This document shows, one piece after another, positions 18,907 to 27,672 of a stretch of DNA of 64,000 nucleotides. The notes beneath the pieces were generated by a model. It was not told where the DNA came from and searched no databases. It saw only the letters and a list, made by a program, of their open reading frames with translations. Each line of letters starts with the position of its first letter. Positions within the stretch are counted from its first letter, which is position 1. This DNA comes from Thermodesulfobacteriota bacterium. Its GTDB lineage: Bacteria; Desulfobacterota_D; UBA1144; Nemesobacterales; UBA2774. The stretch is taken from assembly GCA_035325995.1 (NCBI GenBank), contig DAOKYU010000002.1, positions 248,001-312,000 of the forward strand, given 5' to 3'. The translations under genes and the position numbers were made by a program.

Positions 18907-20421
18907 GTGAGGTTGCTTCAAAAGTGCATTCTTATTCTGCTGGCGGTCGCTATCGCCTCAAGCGCGGCAGCCCGTGAAGAGGTTCGGGTAGAGGATCTCT
19001 TCGAGTATGCAAGGACGCCGGAGGCCGGGGCTGAAAACGGCGAAGGCGAAGGTGCGCAGGAGCCTCCCGCCGTCGAGGAGGTAACTCCCGAAAAGCTCGG
19101 CTTCAAGGAATTCGTCCGCGACAGCGCGATAGCATACACGGCTACCTGGGCGGCGCGGTTCTTTTACGTAAGGAACAAGAACAGCAGGATCTTCGACACG
19201 TCCCTCTCGAAATGGTGGAACAACATCTCTCAATGGCCCGTATGGGACGACGGGGATTCGTTCTTCACTAACTGGGTCACGCATCCGATCGTAGGCTCCC
19301 AGGACTACCTCTTCTACAGGGCGATGGGGCATTCGAGGTGGGCGTCCGCTCTCGGCGTGGTACTTCAAAGCACCATGTTCGAATACACAGTCGAAGGGCT
19401 GGTGGAAACCCCTTCGCTCGTCGACCTCATTTCCACCCCCGGTGTGGGCGTCCCCATGGGCATTATTCTCGAAGAATCCTCCAACTGGCTCGTCTCGACA
19501 GATTTCATCCCGGCGAAGATCCTGGGCCACATACTGAACCCGATGAGGAATTTCATTCACGACAGGCAGATCGGGGTTTACAATCCGTTCTCGACGCAGT
19601 TCATGTCCATAAGCGGTCCGCTCGAATTCGCGTCCGGAAAGCCCGAGGCCATAGACCTCGCCTATCCGTTCTTTTTCGAGCAGCCGTTCCCGCTCGGGCG
19701 ATTCCGCGCCGACCTCGAAGTCGTGAATCTCAAAAAGAATATGGGTAACGGCGAGTTTATTTTCTATTCCCTGCGCGTAGACGTTCCGTCCAAGAGCCGC
19801 TTGTGGGAAGTCTACGTCCAGATAGCGCAGTCGGGTATCAATTCGCTCAGCGTAGACGGGGTAGGGCAGAGGGACGGCTTCGAGTTCGCGAACGTCCTCG
19901 TCGGTGGAAAGCACATACTATTCAAAACGCACAGCTCGATACTCTCGGCCGGCCTCGGCCTGATGCTGCCTACGTCATACAAAGACAACGTGGGCCGTCT
20001 CGAGACACTTATTCTCTTCAGGAGGAATTTCCCCATCAATCTCCAGAAGGCGTGGACGGTGTCGCCTTACCTTACCGCCGCCGCCTGGGGCGGGCCGTTC
20101 AATCTTCAGGCGATGGTACAGAACGATTTCGTTCTCAACGCCGACGGCCTAGAGGGGAACTCGTTCGAGTACAGGATAAACTACAGCGCAGCCGCGGGGG
20201 TCAATATCCCGGTCGCTGCCTCGCCGGTGCTTTTCGCCGAGTTTAACGGCTACTCGCTTCTCACGGCCGATACGTTTAAAAAAACCGACCTCTTCGTAAC
20301 CGCCGGCGTCCGGCTCGGGCGCAAGTACAGCCCCGGTTTCGCCATGCAGTTCCCCCTGACGGGGCCCGACAAGAGCATAGACAAGTACAGCTACATGTTC
20401 GATTTCCAGGTCAGGTTCTAA
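18907..20421 (+). CDS. DUF3943-type outer membrane protein, copy 2
   Basis: 504 residues, GTG start with AGAGGA upstream, signal peptide cleaved near AAAREE. A variable acidic segment (residues 30-60) precedes the conserved DUF3943 region: RFFYVRNKNSRIFDTS, WDDGDSFFTNWVTHPIVGS, EYTVEGLVETPSLVDL. The C-terminal half alternates short strands and turns and ends in Phe (FDFQVRF), as outer-membrane barrels do. It is clearly closer to copy 1 than to copy 3. The family is widespread in Gram-negative bacteria and its function is not established. The NWVxHPxxG and EYxxEG motifs are kept in all three copies and may be the functional site. Confidence 0.87.
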   Translation: MRLLQKCILILLAVAIASSAAAREEVRVEDLFEYARTPEAGAENGEGEGAQEPPAVEEVTPEKLGFKEFVRDSAIAYTATWAARFFYVRNKNSRIFDTSLSKWWNNISQWPVWDDGDSFFTNWVTHPIVGSQDYLFYRAMGHSRWASALGVVLQSTMFEYTVEGLVETPSLVDLISTPGVGVPMGIILEESSNWLVSTDFIPAKILGHILNPMRNFIHDRQIGVYNPFSTQFMSISGPLEFASGKPEAIDLAYPFFFEQPFPLGRFRADLEVVNLKKNMGNGEFIFYSLRVDVPSKSRLWEVYVQIAQSGINSLSVDGVGQRDGFEFANVLVGGKHILFKTHSSILSAGLGLMLPTSYKDNVGRLETLILFRRNFPINLQKAWTVSPYLTAAAWGGPFNLQAMVQNDFVLNADGLEGNSFEYRINYSAAAGVNIPVAASPVLFAEFNGYSLLTADTFKKTDLFVTAGVRLGRKYSPGFAMQFPLTGPDKSIDKYSYMFDFQVRF

Positions 20422-20483
20422 CCTGTCTTTTTCTCGTCACCCGGCCGCGGTCTATTCGCGGCATATACATATTTCCACTTTAA

Positions 20484-20502
20484 AACGGCTTAAAAAGCCG
20501 TT
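20484..20502. repeat. perfect inverted repeat between DUF3943 copies 2 and 3
   Basis: AACGGCTT and AAGCCGTT flank a three-base AAA loop. There is no T-run on either side, so it is not a normal terminator. It could be an operator or an mRNA-processing hairpin. Confidence 0.4.
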
Positions 20503-20588
20503 ACAATTCGAAAAGTTGTATGCGGCCTTTCCTTTCGGCCGTCCGCCCACCGGCTGCTTGTCCGCATGCGACGAATATGGAGGATGCG

Positions 20589-22112
20589 ATGAGGGTCAGG
20601 ATAATCGGTCTTATCCTGCTCGTTGTCTTGAGCCTGTTCGCGGAAACGGGTGCCCGGGCCGGAGAAAAAAAGCCGTACCTGTTCGCCGACGAGAACGCGG
20701 CAAAACCCGCGGACGCGGACGACGTCATTCTTCCGCTAGGCGGAGAGTACGAAATCGGCTCCTATCGGGACACCGAGCTCCGTCCGGCCAACTTCGAAAC
20801 CTACATGTACGACACCCTCATCTGGTACACCGTACAGTGGGGAGGCAGGCTCTGGTGGGTGAGGGACAAGAATATCAAGATATTCGACGCCTCCTTTTCC
20901 ACGTTCTGGCACAACCTCACCTCCTCGCCCGAATGGGACGACGGCGACACGTTCCTCGTCAACTGGGTGATGCATCCCTTCTTCGGCATGCTCCACTACC
21001 AGTTCTATAGGGCCAGGGGGCACAGCGTATGGGCCTCGGCGCTCGGCTCCGTCATCCAGAGCACCCTCTTCGAATACGCCATAGAGGGCTGGGTCATAAA
21101 GCCCTCCGGCACTGACCTTATCGTCACGCCCGCAATAGGAGTCCCTCTCGGGTGGAGCATGGAGAAGCTCTCCGACTGGCTCATCGAGCAGGACAGCGGG
21201 GTCGCCCGCGTGGCTGCCTACGTCGCGAATCCGACGCGCTTATTCGTACAGAACAGAAACCTGGGCCTCATAAATCCCCTCACCGGCGCGTTCCAGTTCC
21301 AGGGGCCTTTCACCATCTCGACGACCAAGGGCAAGGCGCTCGACCTCGCATATCCGCGCTACTTCGAGCCTTCGCTGCCGCTCGGCAGGGTGGGCCTGGA
21401 CTTCGAAGTCGTAACGCTCAAGCAAACAATGGGCAACGGTCAGATCATCGTATACCCGGCGAGGCTTGAATTTCCCTCCGAGAGCGGGTTCTGGGGCATA
21501 TACCTCGATATCCCGTACGGCGGCGTCAACAGCGTAGAGGTGGGCGAAACCAAAATAAGGGACGGCTTCGAGTTCGGGAATCTCGGCATAGGGGCCAAGG
21601 GCGTCCTGGCCAAGTCTTCGAATTTCGCCCTTTCGGCAGGGACGAAGATCTTCTTCCCCACCTCTTTCACCGACGATCAGAACAGGCTCCAGCAGGTTAT
21701 AAAGTACAGGAGATACATACCGACCTACCTCTACGAGGCGTACGGCGTCTCGCCCTATATCACTGCCGGGGTGTGGCGCGGACCGCTCAGCATACAGGCG
21801 TCCATAGGCTTCGACTTTATCTTCGGCGCGAAGAACTTCGAGGGGAACGATTTCGAAAACAGGTTCACATACCACGCCGCTGCCGGGCTCGACGTCCCCG
21901 TGCCGTGCTCGCCGGTGATCTACTTCGAGTTCGACGGGTACACGTTTACGACCTACGACAGCGGGGGTAGCGGCACCGACCTCTACGTCACGCCCGGGCT
22001 CAGGTTCGGCCGCAAGTACAGCCCCGGCTTTGCCGTGCAGTTCCCCGTCAGCGGTCCCAGCAAGGACGTCGCCAAGGCGGATTTCATATTCGATTTTCAG
22101 CTCAGATTTTAA
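20589..22112 (+). CDS. DUF3943-type outer membrane protein, copy 3 (diverged)
   Basis: 507 residues from ATG 20589, chosen because GGAGG lies six bases upstream and a clean signal peptide (IIGLILLVVLSLFAETGARA) follows; the frame is open back to 20520. The conserved block is present in altered form: RLWWVRDKNIKIFDASFS, WDDGDTFLVNWVMHPFFGM, EYAIEGWVIKPSGTDL. It ends FDFQLRF. Copies 1 and 2 share more with each other than with this one, so an older duplication gave copy 3 and a later one separated 1 and 2. Confidence 0.87.
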   Translation: MRVRIIGLILLVVLSLFAETGARAGEKKPYLFADENAAKPADADDVILPLGGEYEIGSYRDTELRPANFETYMYDTLIWYTVQWGGRLWWVRDKNIKIFDASFSTFWHNLTSSPEWDDGDTFLVNWVMHPFFGMLHYQFYRARGHSVWASALGSVIQSTLFEYAIEGWVIKPSGTDLIVTPAIGVPLGWSMEKLSDWLIEQDSGVARVAAYVANPTRLFVQNRNLGLINPLTGAFQFQGPFTISTTKGKALDLAYPRYFEPSLPLGRVGLDFEVVTLKQTMGNGQIIVYPARLEFPSESGFWGIYLDIPYGGVNSVEVGETKIRDGFEFGNLGIGAKGVLAKSSNFALSAGTKIFFPTSFTDDQNRLQQVIKYRRYIPTYLYEAYGVSPYITAGVWRGPLSIQASIGFDFIFGAKNFEGNDFENRFTYHAAAGLDVPVPCSPVIYFEFDGYTFTTYDSGGSGTDLYVTPGLRFGRKYSPGFAVQFPVSGPSKDVAKADFIFDFQLRF

Positions 22113-22200
22113 TACGCGGAAAGCTGGGGTCCGGCAACGCACGCGCAATATTTCGATTATGCTGTTGTCCCGATTCGGTGAAAAACACACTACGTGTGTG

Positions 22201-22512
22201 TCAGTTGCCCTGGAGTGATACGTAGGCCTCGACGTCCTTGTCGTACCGGGCCTTCTGGCTCTGGCACCTGGTCTCGTCGCCGCCGCTCGCTTCCATGCAC
22301 TTGTCGAGAGCCCTGCGGGACTTTTCTACGTCCTGCCTCGCCTGGCTCAGGGACTGCTTGGTTCTCGACTCCTGGAGCGGGTTGTCGATGGCCATGGTCT
22401 TCCCGGTCTGTATGGTGCTGCACGCCGCCGCAGGGAGTATAAGAGCGAGCAGGAGAAGTCTGGCTGTAGCGCGAATCAATCTGGCACCCCGTTCAGTGTG
22501 TTTTCGGATCAT
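22201..22512 (-). CDS. small lipoprotein
   Basis: This 103-residue protein has a basic n-region, a hydrophobic segment LLLLALILP and a lipobox-like PAAAC near residue 31, so it should be lipid-anchored after cleavage before Cys. The mature part is a helical, charged segment (TKQSLSQARQDVEKSRRALD) with two further cysteines (DKCMEAS, ETRCQS) that could form a disulfide. No family is recognised. It is convergent with the DUF3943 array. Confidence 0.72.
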   Translation of the reverse strand: MIRKHTERGARLIRATARLLLLALILPAAACSTIQTGKTMAIDNPLQESRTKQSLSQARQDVEKSRRALDKCMEASGGDETRCQSQKARYDKDVEAYVSLQGN

Positions 22513-22601
22513 TCCGGGACATTATAATCGATTTTCATGCGAGAGGCTAATACCTCCGCCCATAAGGATAGAGGCCGATCCGGCGGAAGGCCCGGGCGGG
22601 C

Positions 22602-22642
22602 AAAAAGACTCAGGAGACGTGAACTCGTTCACGTCTCCTGAG
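22602..22642 (-). terminator. terminator downstream of the phasin-like gene
   Basis: Arms at 22609-22624 and 22627-22642 form a perfect 16-pair inverted repeat. On the minus strand it is followed by TCTTTTT (plus 22602-22608). It lies about 50 bases past the stop codon at 22694. Confidence 0.8.
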
Positions 22643-22693
22643 CTCCATCATCACTCGATTTAATCTTGATGTAAGAAGTATTTCGAGTTGAGA

Positions 22694-23131
22694 TTAGGCG
22701 CCGAATGCTTTGAAATATTCGCCGAACAGCGAGAAGGCCTTTTCGACGTTCTCACGGGCGGCCGCGTGCGCGTCCTTCGCGAGCTTCTCGGTGGTCGTCT
22801 TTACGGACTCGAGCTGTTCCTTGCGATAGGAATTATAGGTGTCGAGCTGCTCCGCTATCTTCTTGAAGCCGCCGTCGAACTGGAATTCCTTCGCGAAGGG
22901 CAGATCCTTCGGCAAGTCCTTGTAAAATTCCCCGACGTTGGTGAGGAATTCTTTTTCCAGGCTCAACATCTGATCGGCCTGGGCCGTGAGAGCCTTCAAA
23001 TTCTGCTCGAAGAGTGAAAAGGAAAAATCGAGACCATTAAGGTAATTTTCCTTAACAAGGCCTGAAAACTCCTTCGCGGGCTCGGTGAAGTCCTTCACTT
23101 TCGAGGCTGCTTTCTTTGTCGTTTCTGACAT
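22694..23131 (-). CDS. phasin-like protein
   Basis: This 145-residue, almost entirely helical and charged protein has no signal peptide. Stretches such as FTEPAKEFSGLVKENY, FSLFEQNLKALTAQADQ and ESVKTTTEKLAKDA fit the phasin superfamily, whose members coat polyhydroxyalkanoate granules or act as general amphipathic chaperones. AGGAGG lies seven bases before the ATG. It has its own strong promoter and terminator, so it is probably well expressed. No PHA synthase gene is in the window, so a granule role is inference. Confidence 0.75.
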   Translation of the reverse strand: MSETTKKAASKVKDFTEPAKEFSGLVKENYLNGLDFSFSLFEQNLKALTAQADQMLSLEKEFLTNVGEFYKDLPKDLPFAKEFQFDGGFKKIAEQLDTYNSYRKEQLESVKTTTEKLAKDAHAAARENVEKAFSLFGEYFKAFGA

Positions 23132-23164
23132 GGCAAACCTCCTGAATAGGATTTAGTTAATAGT

Positions 23165-23192
23165 AATATAATTGCCGCTGGGGCTCTGTCAA
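23165..23192 (-). promoter_or_regulatory. sigma70-type promoter of the phasin-like gene
   Basis: Read on the minus strand, TTGACA (plus 23187-23192), a 16-base spacer and TATATT (plus 23165-23170) precede the gene. The -35 is perfect and the -10 is five of six. Confidence 0.72.
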
Positions 23193-23369
23193 GGGTTCTT
23201 GTACGCATTTGCACAAAATAATAATCGAATTATCATAGGCACCTATGGATACGACGGTCGAATTAAAACACGCATATGCTAATAATAGCGGAATTTGCGT
23301 TCACCGGGGGTGGAATACGATTTCCTCTCTACACTGGATTTTATAAGTTAGAATTTTTAGGGCGGGAAA

Positions 23370-23390
23370 GAAGACGCGGGCAGCGTCTTC
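23370..23390 (+). repeat. hairpin in the leader of the CDP-alcohol phosphatidyltransferase gene
   Basis: GAAGACGC, loop GGGCA, GCGTCTTC form a perfect eight-pair hairpin ending 24 bases before the ATG. There is no T-run on the plus strand, so it may affect translation or mRNA stability rather than termination. Confidence 0.4.
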
Positions 23391-23414
23391 AAAAATATTC
23401 AATAATTTACGCCT

Positions 23415-24011
23415 ATGAAAAGGATTGACTACAAGAGGGTTCCGAATTTTCTGAGCGGCTTTCGCCTCCTTCTGGCCGTGGCGCTCTGGATTCCGGCCAT
23501 GCTCGACCGCTCATTCTGGGTAGGGGCCGGGCTCATGATAGCGGGCCTTACGGACGTCCTCGACGGTTACCTTGCCCGGCGCTGGGGGGCCGTGACTGAA
23601 TACGGCAGCAGGCTCGATTCCGCCGCCGACATGGTGCTTGTCACGTGCGCCGCATTCTGGGTGATCCTCGTAGAGCCGGATATCTTCTTCAATAATAAGC
23701 TGCTGGTCCTGTCGTGGATGCTTATCGGGACGGCTTCCCTCGTCGTGGGCCTCGTGAAGTTCAGGCGTATTCCCGACCTCCACCTCTACATGACAAAGGC
23801 TTCGAGCGCGGCGGGCTACGTATTCATCATATTCATGTTCGTCGTCGGTTACAGCCCGCTGCTCTTTTACATCGCCTCCGCGCTTCTGATATTATCGACA
23901 CTCGAAAGCCTGCTCCTCCAGCTCCTGACGCAAAAGCCGGACGAGCACGTGCGGTCCATCCTGTACGCCTACCGCCGGTGGCGGAATTCTTCGGGCCCTT
24001 CCTTCTCATAG
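23415..24011 (+). CDS. CDP-alcohol phosphatidyltransferase family membrane enzyme
   Basis: 198 residues with about six membrane helices. The complete catalytic signature of the family is present: D47xxD50G51xxAR(54-55), then G64xxxD68xxxD72, in TDVLDGYLARR...YGSRLDSAAD. These enzymes replace CMP of a CDP-activated lipid with a polyol such as glycerol-3-phosphate or inositol phosphate in phospholipid synthesis. The acceptor cannot be inferred. The DUF4336 gene follows 27 bases later and may be cotranscribed. Confidence 0.9.
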   Translation: MKRIDYKRVPNFLSGFRLLLAVALWIPAMLDRSFWVGAGLMIAGLTDVLDGYLARRWGAVTEYGSRLDSAADMVLVTCAAFWVILVEPDIFFNNKLLVLSWMLIGTASLVVGLVKFRRIPDLHLYMTKASSAAGYVFIIFMFVVGYSPLLFYIASALLILSTLESLLLQLLTQKPDEHVRSILYAYRRWRNSSGPSFS

Positions 24012-24038
24012 AGCCGCGCGTTCAATATACTCTATACA

Positions 24039-24725
24039 ATGCCCGCTTCTCTCATCCCCCTGGCTCGGGATATATGGACCGCGGTCTCTTCCCAGGTTTT
24101 CCTCGGCATGGACGTCGGCGCCCGCATGACGGTCGTCAGGCTGGCCTCGGGATTCCTCCTGGTGCATTCGCCCATACGCCCGACAGGCGAGCTCAAAAAA
24201 GAGCTCGCCGCCCTCGGCGAAGTAAGGTTCATTATCGCCCCCAACAAGTACCACCACCTCTACGCCGGCGAGTTCGCCGCGGCCTTCCCGGACGCGCGGC
24301 TCTACGGCGCCCCGGGCCTCGGGGAAAAGCGGAAGGACCTCGGCCTCCACGGGACCCTTACGGACGAGCCCGAACCGTTCTGGGAGGATACGCTGGAGCA
24401 GCACCTGTTTCAGGGCATACCGGCGGTGAACGAAGTCGTGTTCTTTCACCCCGAAAGCCGGACGGTGATATTCACGGACCTCGTCTTTAACTTCTCTTCC
24501 GGCCTCACGCCCGGGCAGAAGCTCTTCGCGCTTTTAGACGGCGTTTACGATAAAACGGCCGTGTCCAGGCTCACCCGCTACATACTCCTCGGCGACAGGA
24601 AAAAGGTGCGCCGCTCGGCGGACAGGGTCCTCGAATGGGACTTCGACAAGGTCGTCCTCGCCCACAAGGACATTGTCCGCGAAGACGGGTACGAAGCGGT
24701 GAAAAAGGCCTTCGAGAAGCTCTGA
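24039..24725 (+). CDS. DUF4336 protein (metallo-beta-lactamase-like fold)
   Basis: This 228-residue soluble protein matches the DUF4336 pattern: an N-terminal strand pair (MTVVRLASGFLLVHSP), PNKYHHLYAGEF in the place of the metal-binding HxHxD loop of metallo-beta-lactamases, then VIFTDLVFNF and VVLAHKDIV. Two histidines (YHH) are kept, but the full metal site is not, so hydrolase activity is uncertain. It follows the phosphatidyltransferase and converges with an SDR gene two bases after its stop. Confidence 0.83.
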   Translation: MPASLIPLARDIWTAVSSQVFLGMDVGARMTVVRLASGFLLVHSPIRPTGELKKELAALGEVRFIIAPNKYHHLYAGEFAAAFPDARLYGAPGLGEKRKDLGLHGTLTDEPEPFWEDTLEQHLFQGIPAVNEVVFFHPESRTVIFTDLVFNFSSGLTPGQKLFALLDGVYDKTAVSRLTRYILLGDRKKVRRSADRVLEWDFDKVVLAHKDIVREDGYEAVKKAFEKL

Positions 24726-24727
24726 CC

Positions 24728-25513
24728 TCAATATCTCGAAAGCGTCCCGCCGTCGACGACTATGATCTCGCCCGTGATGTAATCCGATGCGCGCGACGAC
24801 AGCAGTACGGTCACGCCCTTAAGATCGTCAGGGCCGCCGAACCTGCCGGCCGGTATCGACGCCAGGAGCTCGTCCCCCTTGCCCATGAACTCGGGGCTGA
24901 TTACGGGCGTCGTCATGTTCGTCGGGAACCACCCCGGCGCAATGGCGTTTACGTTTATGTTGTGTCCTATCCACCTGATTGCGAGGTCTTTCGTCAGCGT
25001 CACGACGGCGCCCTTCGACGCCACGTACGACGGCGCGCTCACGATGCTCGTCGTCTGGTAGCCCATAACGGAAGATATGTTGATTATCTTTCCGCTCTTC
25101 GCCTTTATCATCTCCTTTGCCGCTTCCCTCGCGCAAAGAAAGGTCCCGGTCACGTTTATGCTCATAACCTTTTCCCAGTCTTCGAGCGTGGTGTCTTCGG
25201 GGAGCGCCCCGAGGGCGATGCCGGCGTTGTTGATTAGTATGTCCACCTTCCCGAATTCCGCCACCGTCGCCCCCACGAGCGCCGCGGCGTCCCCCTCGGA
25301 CGAAACGTCGCATTTAAACGGCAGCGTCCTGACGCCCGTGGCCTCGCTTATCTCCTTCGCCGTCTCGACGCAGCCGTCGTAGTTCCTCGCCGCGAGGACG
25401 ACGTCGGCCCCCGCCTCCGCGAGCCCGTAGGCCATCTGCTTTCCTATCCCGGTGTATCCCCCCGTCACGATCGCCGTCTTTCCGGTGAGGTCGAATAATT
25501 CCTTTACGTTCAT
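24728..25513 (-). CDS. short-chain dehydrogenase/reductase (SDR)
   Basis: 261 residues of classical SDR type. The cofactor motif is TGGYTGIGKQ near residue 17, with NNAGIA near 96 and the catalytic Ser in NISSVMG and YxxxK in SYVASKG. The C-terminal end is DYITGEIIVVDGG. The layout resembles gluconate 5-dehydrogenase and 2-deoxygluconate dehydrogenase groups, but substrate is not predictable. A GGAGG precedes the ATG by eight bases. Confidence 0.92.
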   Translation of the reverse strand: MNVKELFDLTGKTAIVTGGYTGIGKQMAYGLAEAGADVVLAARNYDGCVETAKEISEATGVRTLPFKCDVSSEGDAAALVGATVAEFGKVDILINNAGIALGALPEDTTLEDWEKVMSINVTGTFLCAREAAKEMIKAKSGKIINISSVMGYQTTSIVSAPSYVASKGAVVTLTKDLAIRWIGHNINVNAIAPGWFPTNMTTPVISPEFMGKGDELLASIPAGRFGGPDDLKGVTVLLSSRASDYITGEIIVVDGGTLSRY

Positions 25514-25855
25514 TTCATGCCTCCGCCGGCCCGATTATTCACAAGGGGCCGGATGTGTGGTTTTCAAATTTTAGACTTCCTTCTAGAATGAGAAATATAA
25601 CAGGATTGGCGGCGCTGCATAATCCGCACATGGAAGCTTCATGCAACATTTTGATGCAGGGGAATTTTTAAAGCTTCGCGTTGCACTTCATTTGTGAACT
25701 TAACGAATCCAAGCACGAACGCGTGCACAAATCCGATGTCGCGGCAGTAGCCGCGACTCCTCACTTCCGTCATCTTTTAATTTGTCATCCGCCTGTCCGG
25801 CGAAGTCCGAGGCGAAGACGGGAGCTTGACTCAGTATCCCGCTTTTCTTCACTCG
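25514..25855. other. intergenic region with a decayed dispersed-repeat-like segment
   Basis: No gene is supported here. A segment at about 25780-25822 (GTCATCCGCCTGTCCGGCG followed by AAGTCCGAGGCGAAGACGG) resembles the noncoding repeats at 27506-27600 and 31319-31350. The rest is moderately AT-rich, without a clear motif. Confidence 0.4.
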
Positions 25856-25904
25856 AAAAAAAAGCGGGCCCGCTTCCGGGAATATCCCGGCCGCGCGGCC
25901 CGCT
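25856..25904 (-). terminator. terminator of fumC
   Basis: On the minus strand AGCGGGCC and GGCCCGCT (plus 25897-25904 and 25863-25870) pair around an inner CCGGGATATTCCCGG hairpin and are followed by eight Ts (plus 25856-25863). It starts 27 bases after the fumC stop. Confidence 0.85.
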
Positions 25905-25930
25905 CTGATTTCTGTAGAATAATTCCCGTC

Positions 25931-27337
25931 TTACTTCTTCGTCCCGGGCTCGGTCATCGACCACGGGTCCAAAAGCTCCTTCAGCTTCTCGGCCGGGAGA
26001 ACCTTCTTTTCGAGCGCTACTTCTCTCACGGTCTTCCCCGTCTCGTACGCCTCTTTCGCGATCTTCGCGGCGTCGTCGTACCCGATCACGGGCGCGAGGC
26101 TGGTGCACATGGCGAGGCTCTTCTCTATCATCTCCTCACAGCGCTTCCTGTCGGCCTTGATGCCGTTTATGCACTTGTCGACGAACACCTGCGACACCTT
26201 CCCCAGGAGCTCTATCGACTGCAGCAGGTTGTGCCCCTTCACGGGCATCATGACGTTTAGCTCGAAGTTCCCGAACTGCCCGCCGATGGTTATGGTCAGA
26301 TCGTTCCCTATGACCTGCGCGGCCACCTGGCACACGGCTTCGGGGATCACGGGGTTCACCTTGCCCGGCATGATCGACGAGCCGGGCTGGACGGGCGGGA
26401 TGAGTATCTCGCCGATTCCGCAGCGCGGGCCGCTCCCGAGCCACCTTATGTCGTTGGCTATCTTCATGAGCGATACTGCCAATGTTTTAAGCTGCCCGCT
26501 CGCAGAGACCATGGCGTCCTTCGAGCCCTGGGCCTCGAAGTGGTTGTCCGCTTCCCGGAGCTTTGCCTTCGTCATAGCCGAAAGTCTCTTCGCGACGAGC
26601 CCGGCGAACTTCGGGTGCGTGTTGATGCCGGTGCCGACGGCGGTACCGCCGATCGCGAGCTCGCTCAGCTCCTCGCGCGCGTACTCGACCCTCTTTATCC
26701 CGTGGGCGATCATGCTGGCGTAGCCGCTGAATTCCTGGCCGAGCCTTATCGGCGTCGCGTCCTGGAGGTGCGTCCTTCCAATCTTGACTATCTTGTCGAA
26801 CTGCTTCGCCTTGGCCGAAAGGGCCTTTTCGAGGTTCTTGAGCGCTGGAAGCAGTATCTGGTTTATCGCGATTATGGCCGAAACGTGAAGCGCCGTCGGG
26901 TACACGTCGTTACTCGACTGTCCCATGTTCACGTGGTCGTTCGGGTGGACGCCCGACTTGTCGCCCTTTTTCACGCCGAGTATTTCGTTGGCGCGGTTGG
27001 CTATGACCTCGTTCGTGTTCATGTTGCTCGACGTGCCCGACCCCGTCTGGAAAACGTCGAGCACGAAGTGATCGTCGAGCTTTCCATCTATCACTTCGTC
27101 CGCGGCCTTAACGATAGCGCCGCCTTTCTTCTTGTCGAGGAGACCGAGCTGCACGTTCGACTCCGCGGCCGCCTTCTTGATCATTCCGAGCGCCTTCACT
27201 AAAAGGCTGTGCTTGCGTATGCCGCTTATGGGGAAATTTTCGATGGCCCTCGCGGTCTGAGCGCCGTAGTACGCTTCCGAGGGGACTTCCATCTCCCCCA
27301 TCGAATCGTACTCAATTCTCGTATTCTTACTGCCCAT
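25931..27337 (-). CDS. fumC: class II fumarate hydratase
   Basis: 468 residues; interconverts fumarate and malate without an iron-sulfur cluster. Visible family motifs are VFQTGSGTSSNMNTNEVIA, GRTHLQDATPIRLGQEFSGY and the superfamily signature GSSIMPGKVNP (about residue 320). The internal KIANDIRWLGSGPR and QVAAQVIGND segments match the actinobacterial type of fumarase. Some C-terminal features (DKCINGI) are shared with aspartase, but the FEAQGSKDAMVSASG region favours fumarase. AAGGAGGAG precedes ATG. It is monocistronic, with its own terminator. Confidence 0.92.
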   Translation of the reverse strand: MGSKNTRIEYDSMGEMEVPSEAYYGAQTARAIENFPISGIRKHSLLVKALGMIKKAAAESNVQLGLLDKKKGGAIVKAADEVIDGKLDDHFVLDVFQTGSGTSSNMNTNEVIANRANEILGVKKGDKSGVHPNDHVNMGQSSNDVYPTALHVSAIIAINQILLPALKNLEKALSAKAKQFDKIVKIGRTHLQDATPIRLGQEFSGYASMIAHGIKRVEYAREELSELAIGGTAVGTGINTHPKFAGLVAKRLSAMTKAKLREADNHFEAQGSKDAMVSASGQLKTLAVSLMKIANDIRWLGSGPRCGIGEILIPPVQPGSSIMPGKVNPVIPEAVCQVAAQVIGNDLTITIGGQFGNFELNVMMPVKGHNLLQSIELLGKVSQVFVDKCINGIKADRKRCEEMIEKSLAMCTSLAPVIGYDDAAKIAKEAYETGKTVREVALEKKVLPAEKLKELLDPWSMTEPGTKK

Positions 27338-27672
27338 GGTACTCCTCCTTGGTTACCTGATTTCGGGGAAATAATTATGCCATAACGGGGATATTTTTCT
27401 ATTGGCGGGCAACGTCCGCCGGCGCCCGGCACGCTACGCTTGCAGGAAACCAACGAATTTGCCCGGCAAGGCCGGAAGCTTTATCCGGAGTGGTCTTTTC
27501 AATGTTGTCATTCCCGAATGCTTTAACTCGCTGCGGCGCTTGTCGGGGCGAAGCTTGGCGAAGCCTGAAAGCCTGCAGGTGAAGCCGGGTCGGGAACCCA
27601 CGTATTTAGTGTGTTCTTGTATCCGGTGGAGTCCGTCTGAATCCGGCCGATTTTTCCGCAAGTCGAGCCCGC
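27338..27672. other. intergenic region with dispersed-repeat remnant
   Basis: No gene. TGTCATTCCCGAATGCTTTAA at 27506-27526 recurs with one change at 31319-31339, and is followed by CGAAGC-rich decayed repeats to about 27600. The 5' part must hold the fumC promoter, but I found no convincing hexamers. Confidence 0.4.

Noticed and set aside
20484..20502. Terminator between DUF3943 copies 2 and 3
   Set aside because: The hairpin is perfect but has no T-run on either strand.
25931..27337. Aspartate ammonia-lyase instead of fumarase
   Set aside because: VIPEAVCQV and DKCINGI are shared with aspartases, but FEAQGSKDAMVSASG and RWLGSGPR follow the fumarase pattern more closely.
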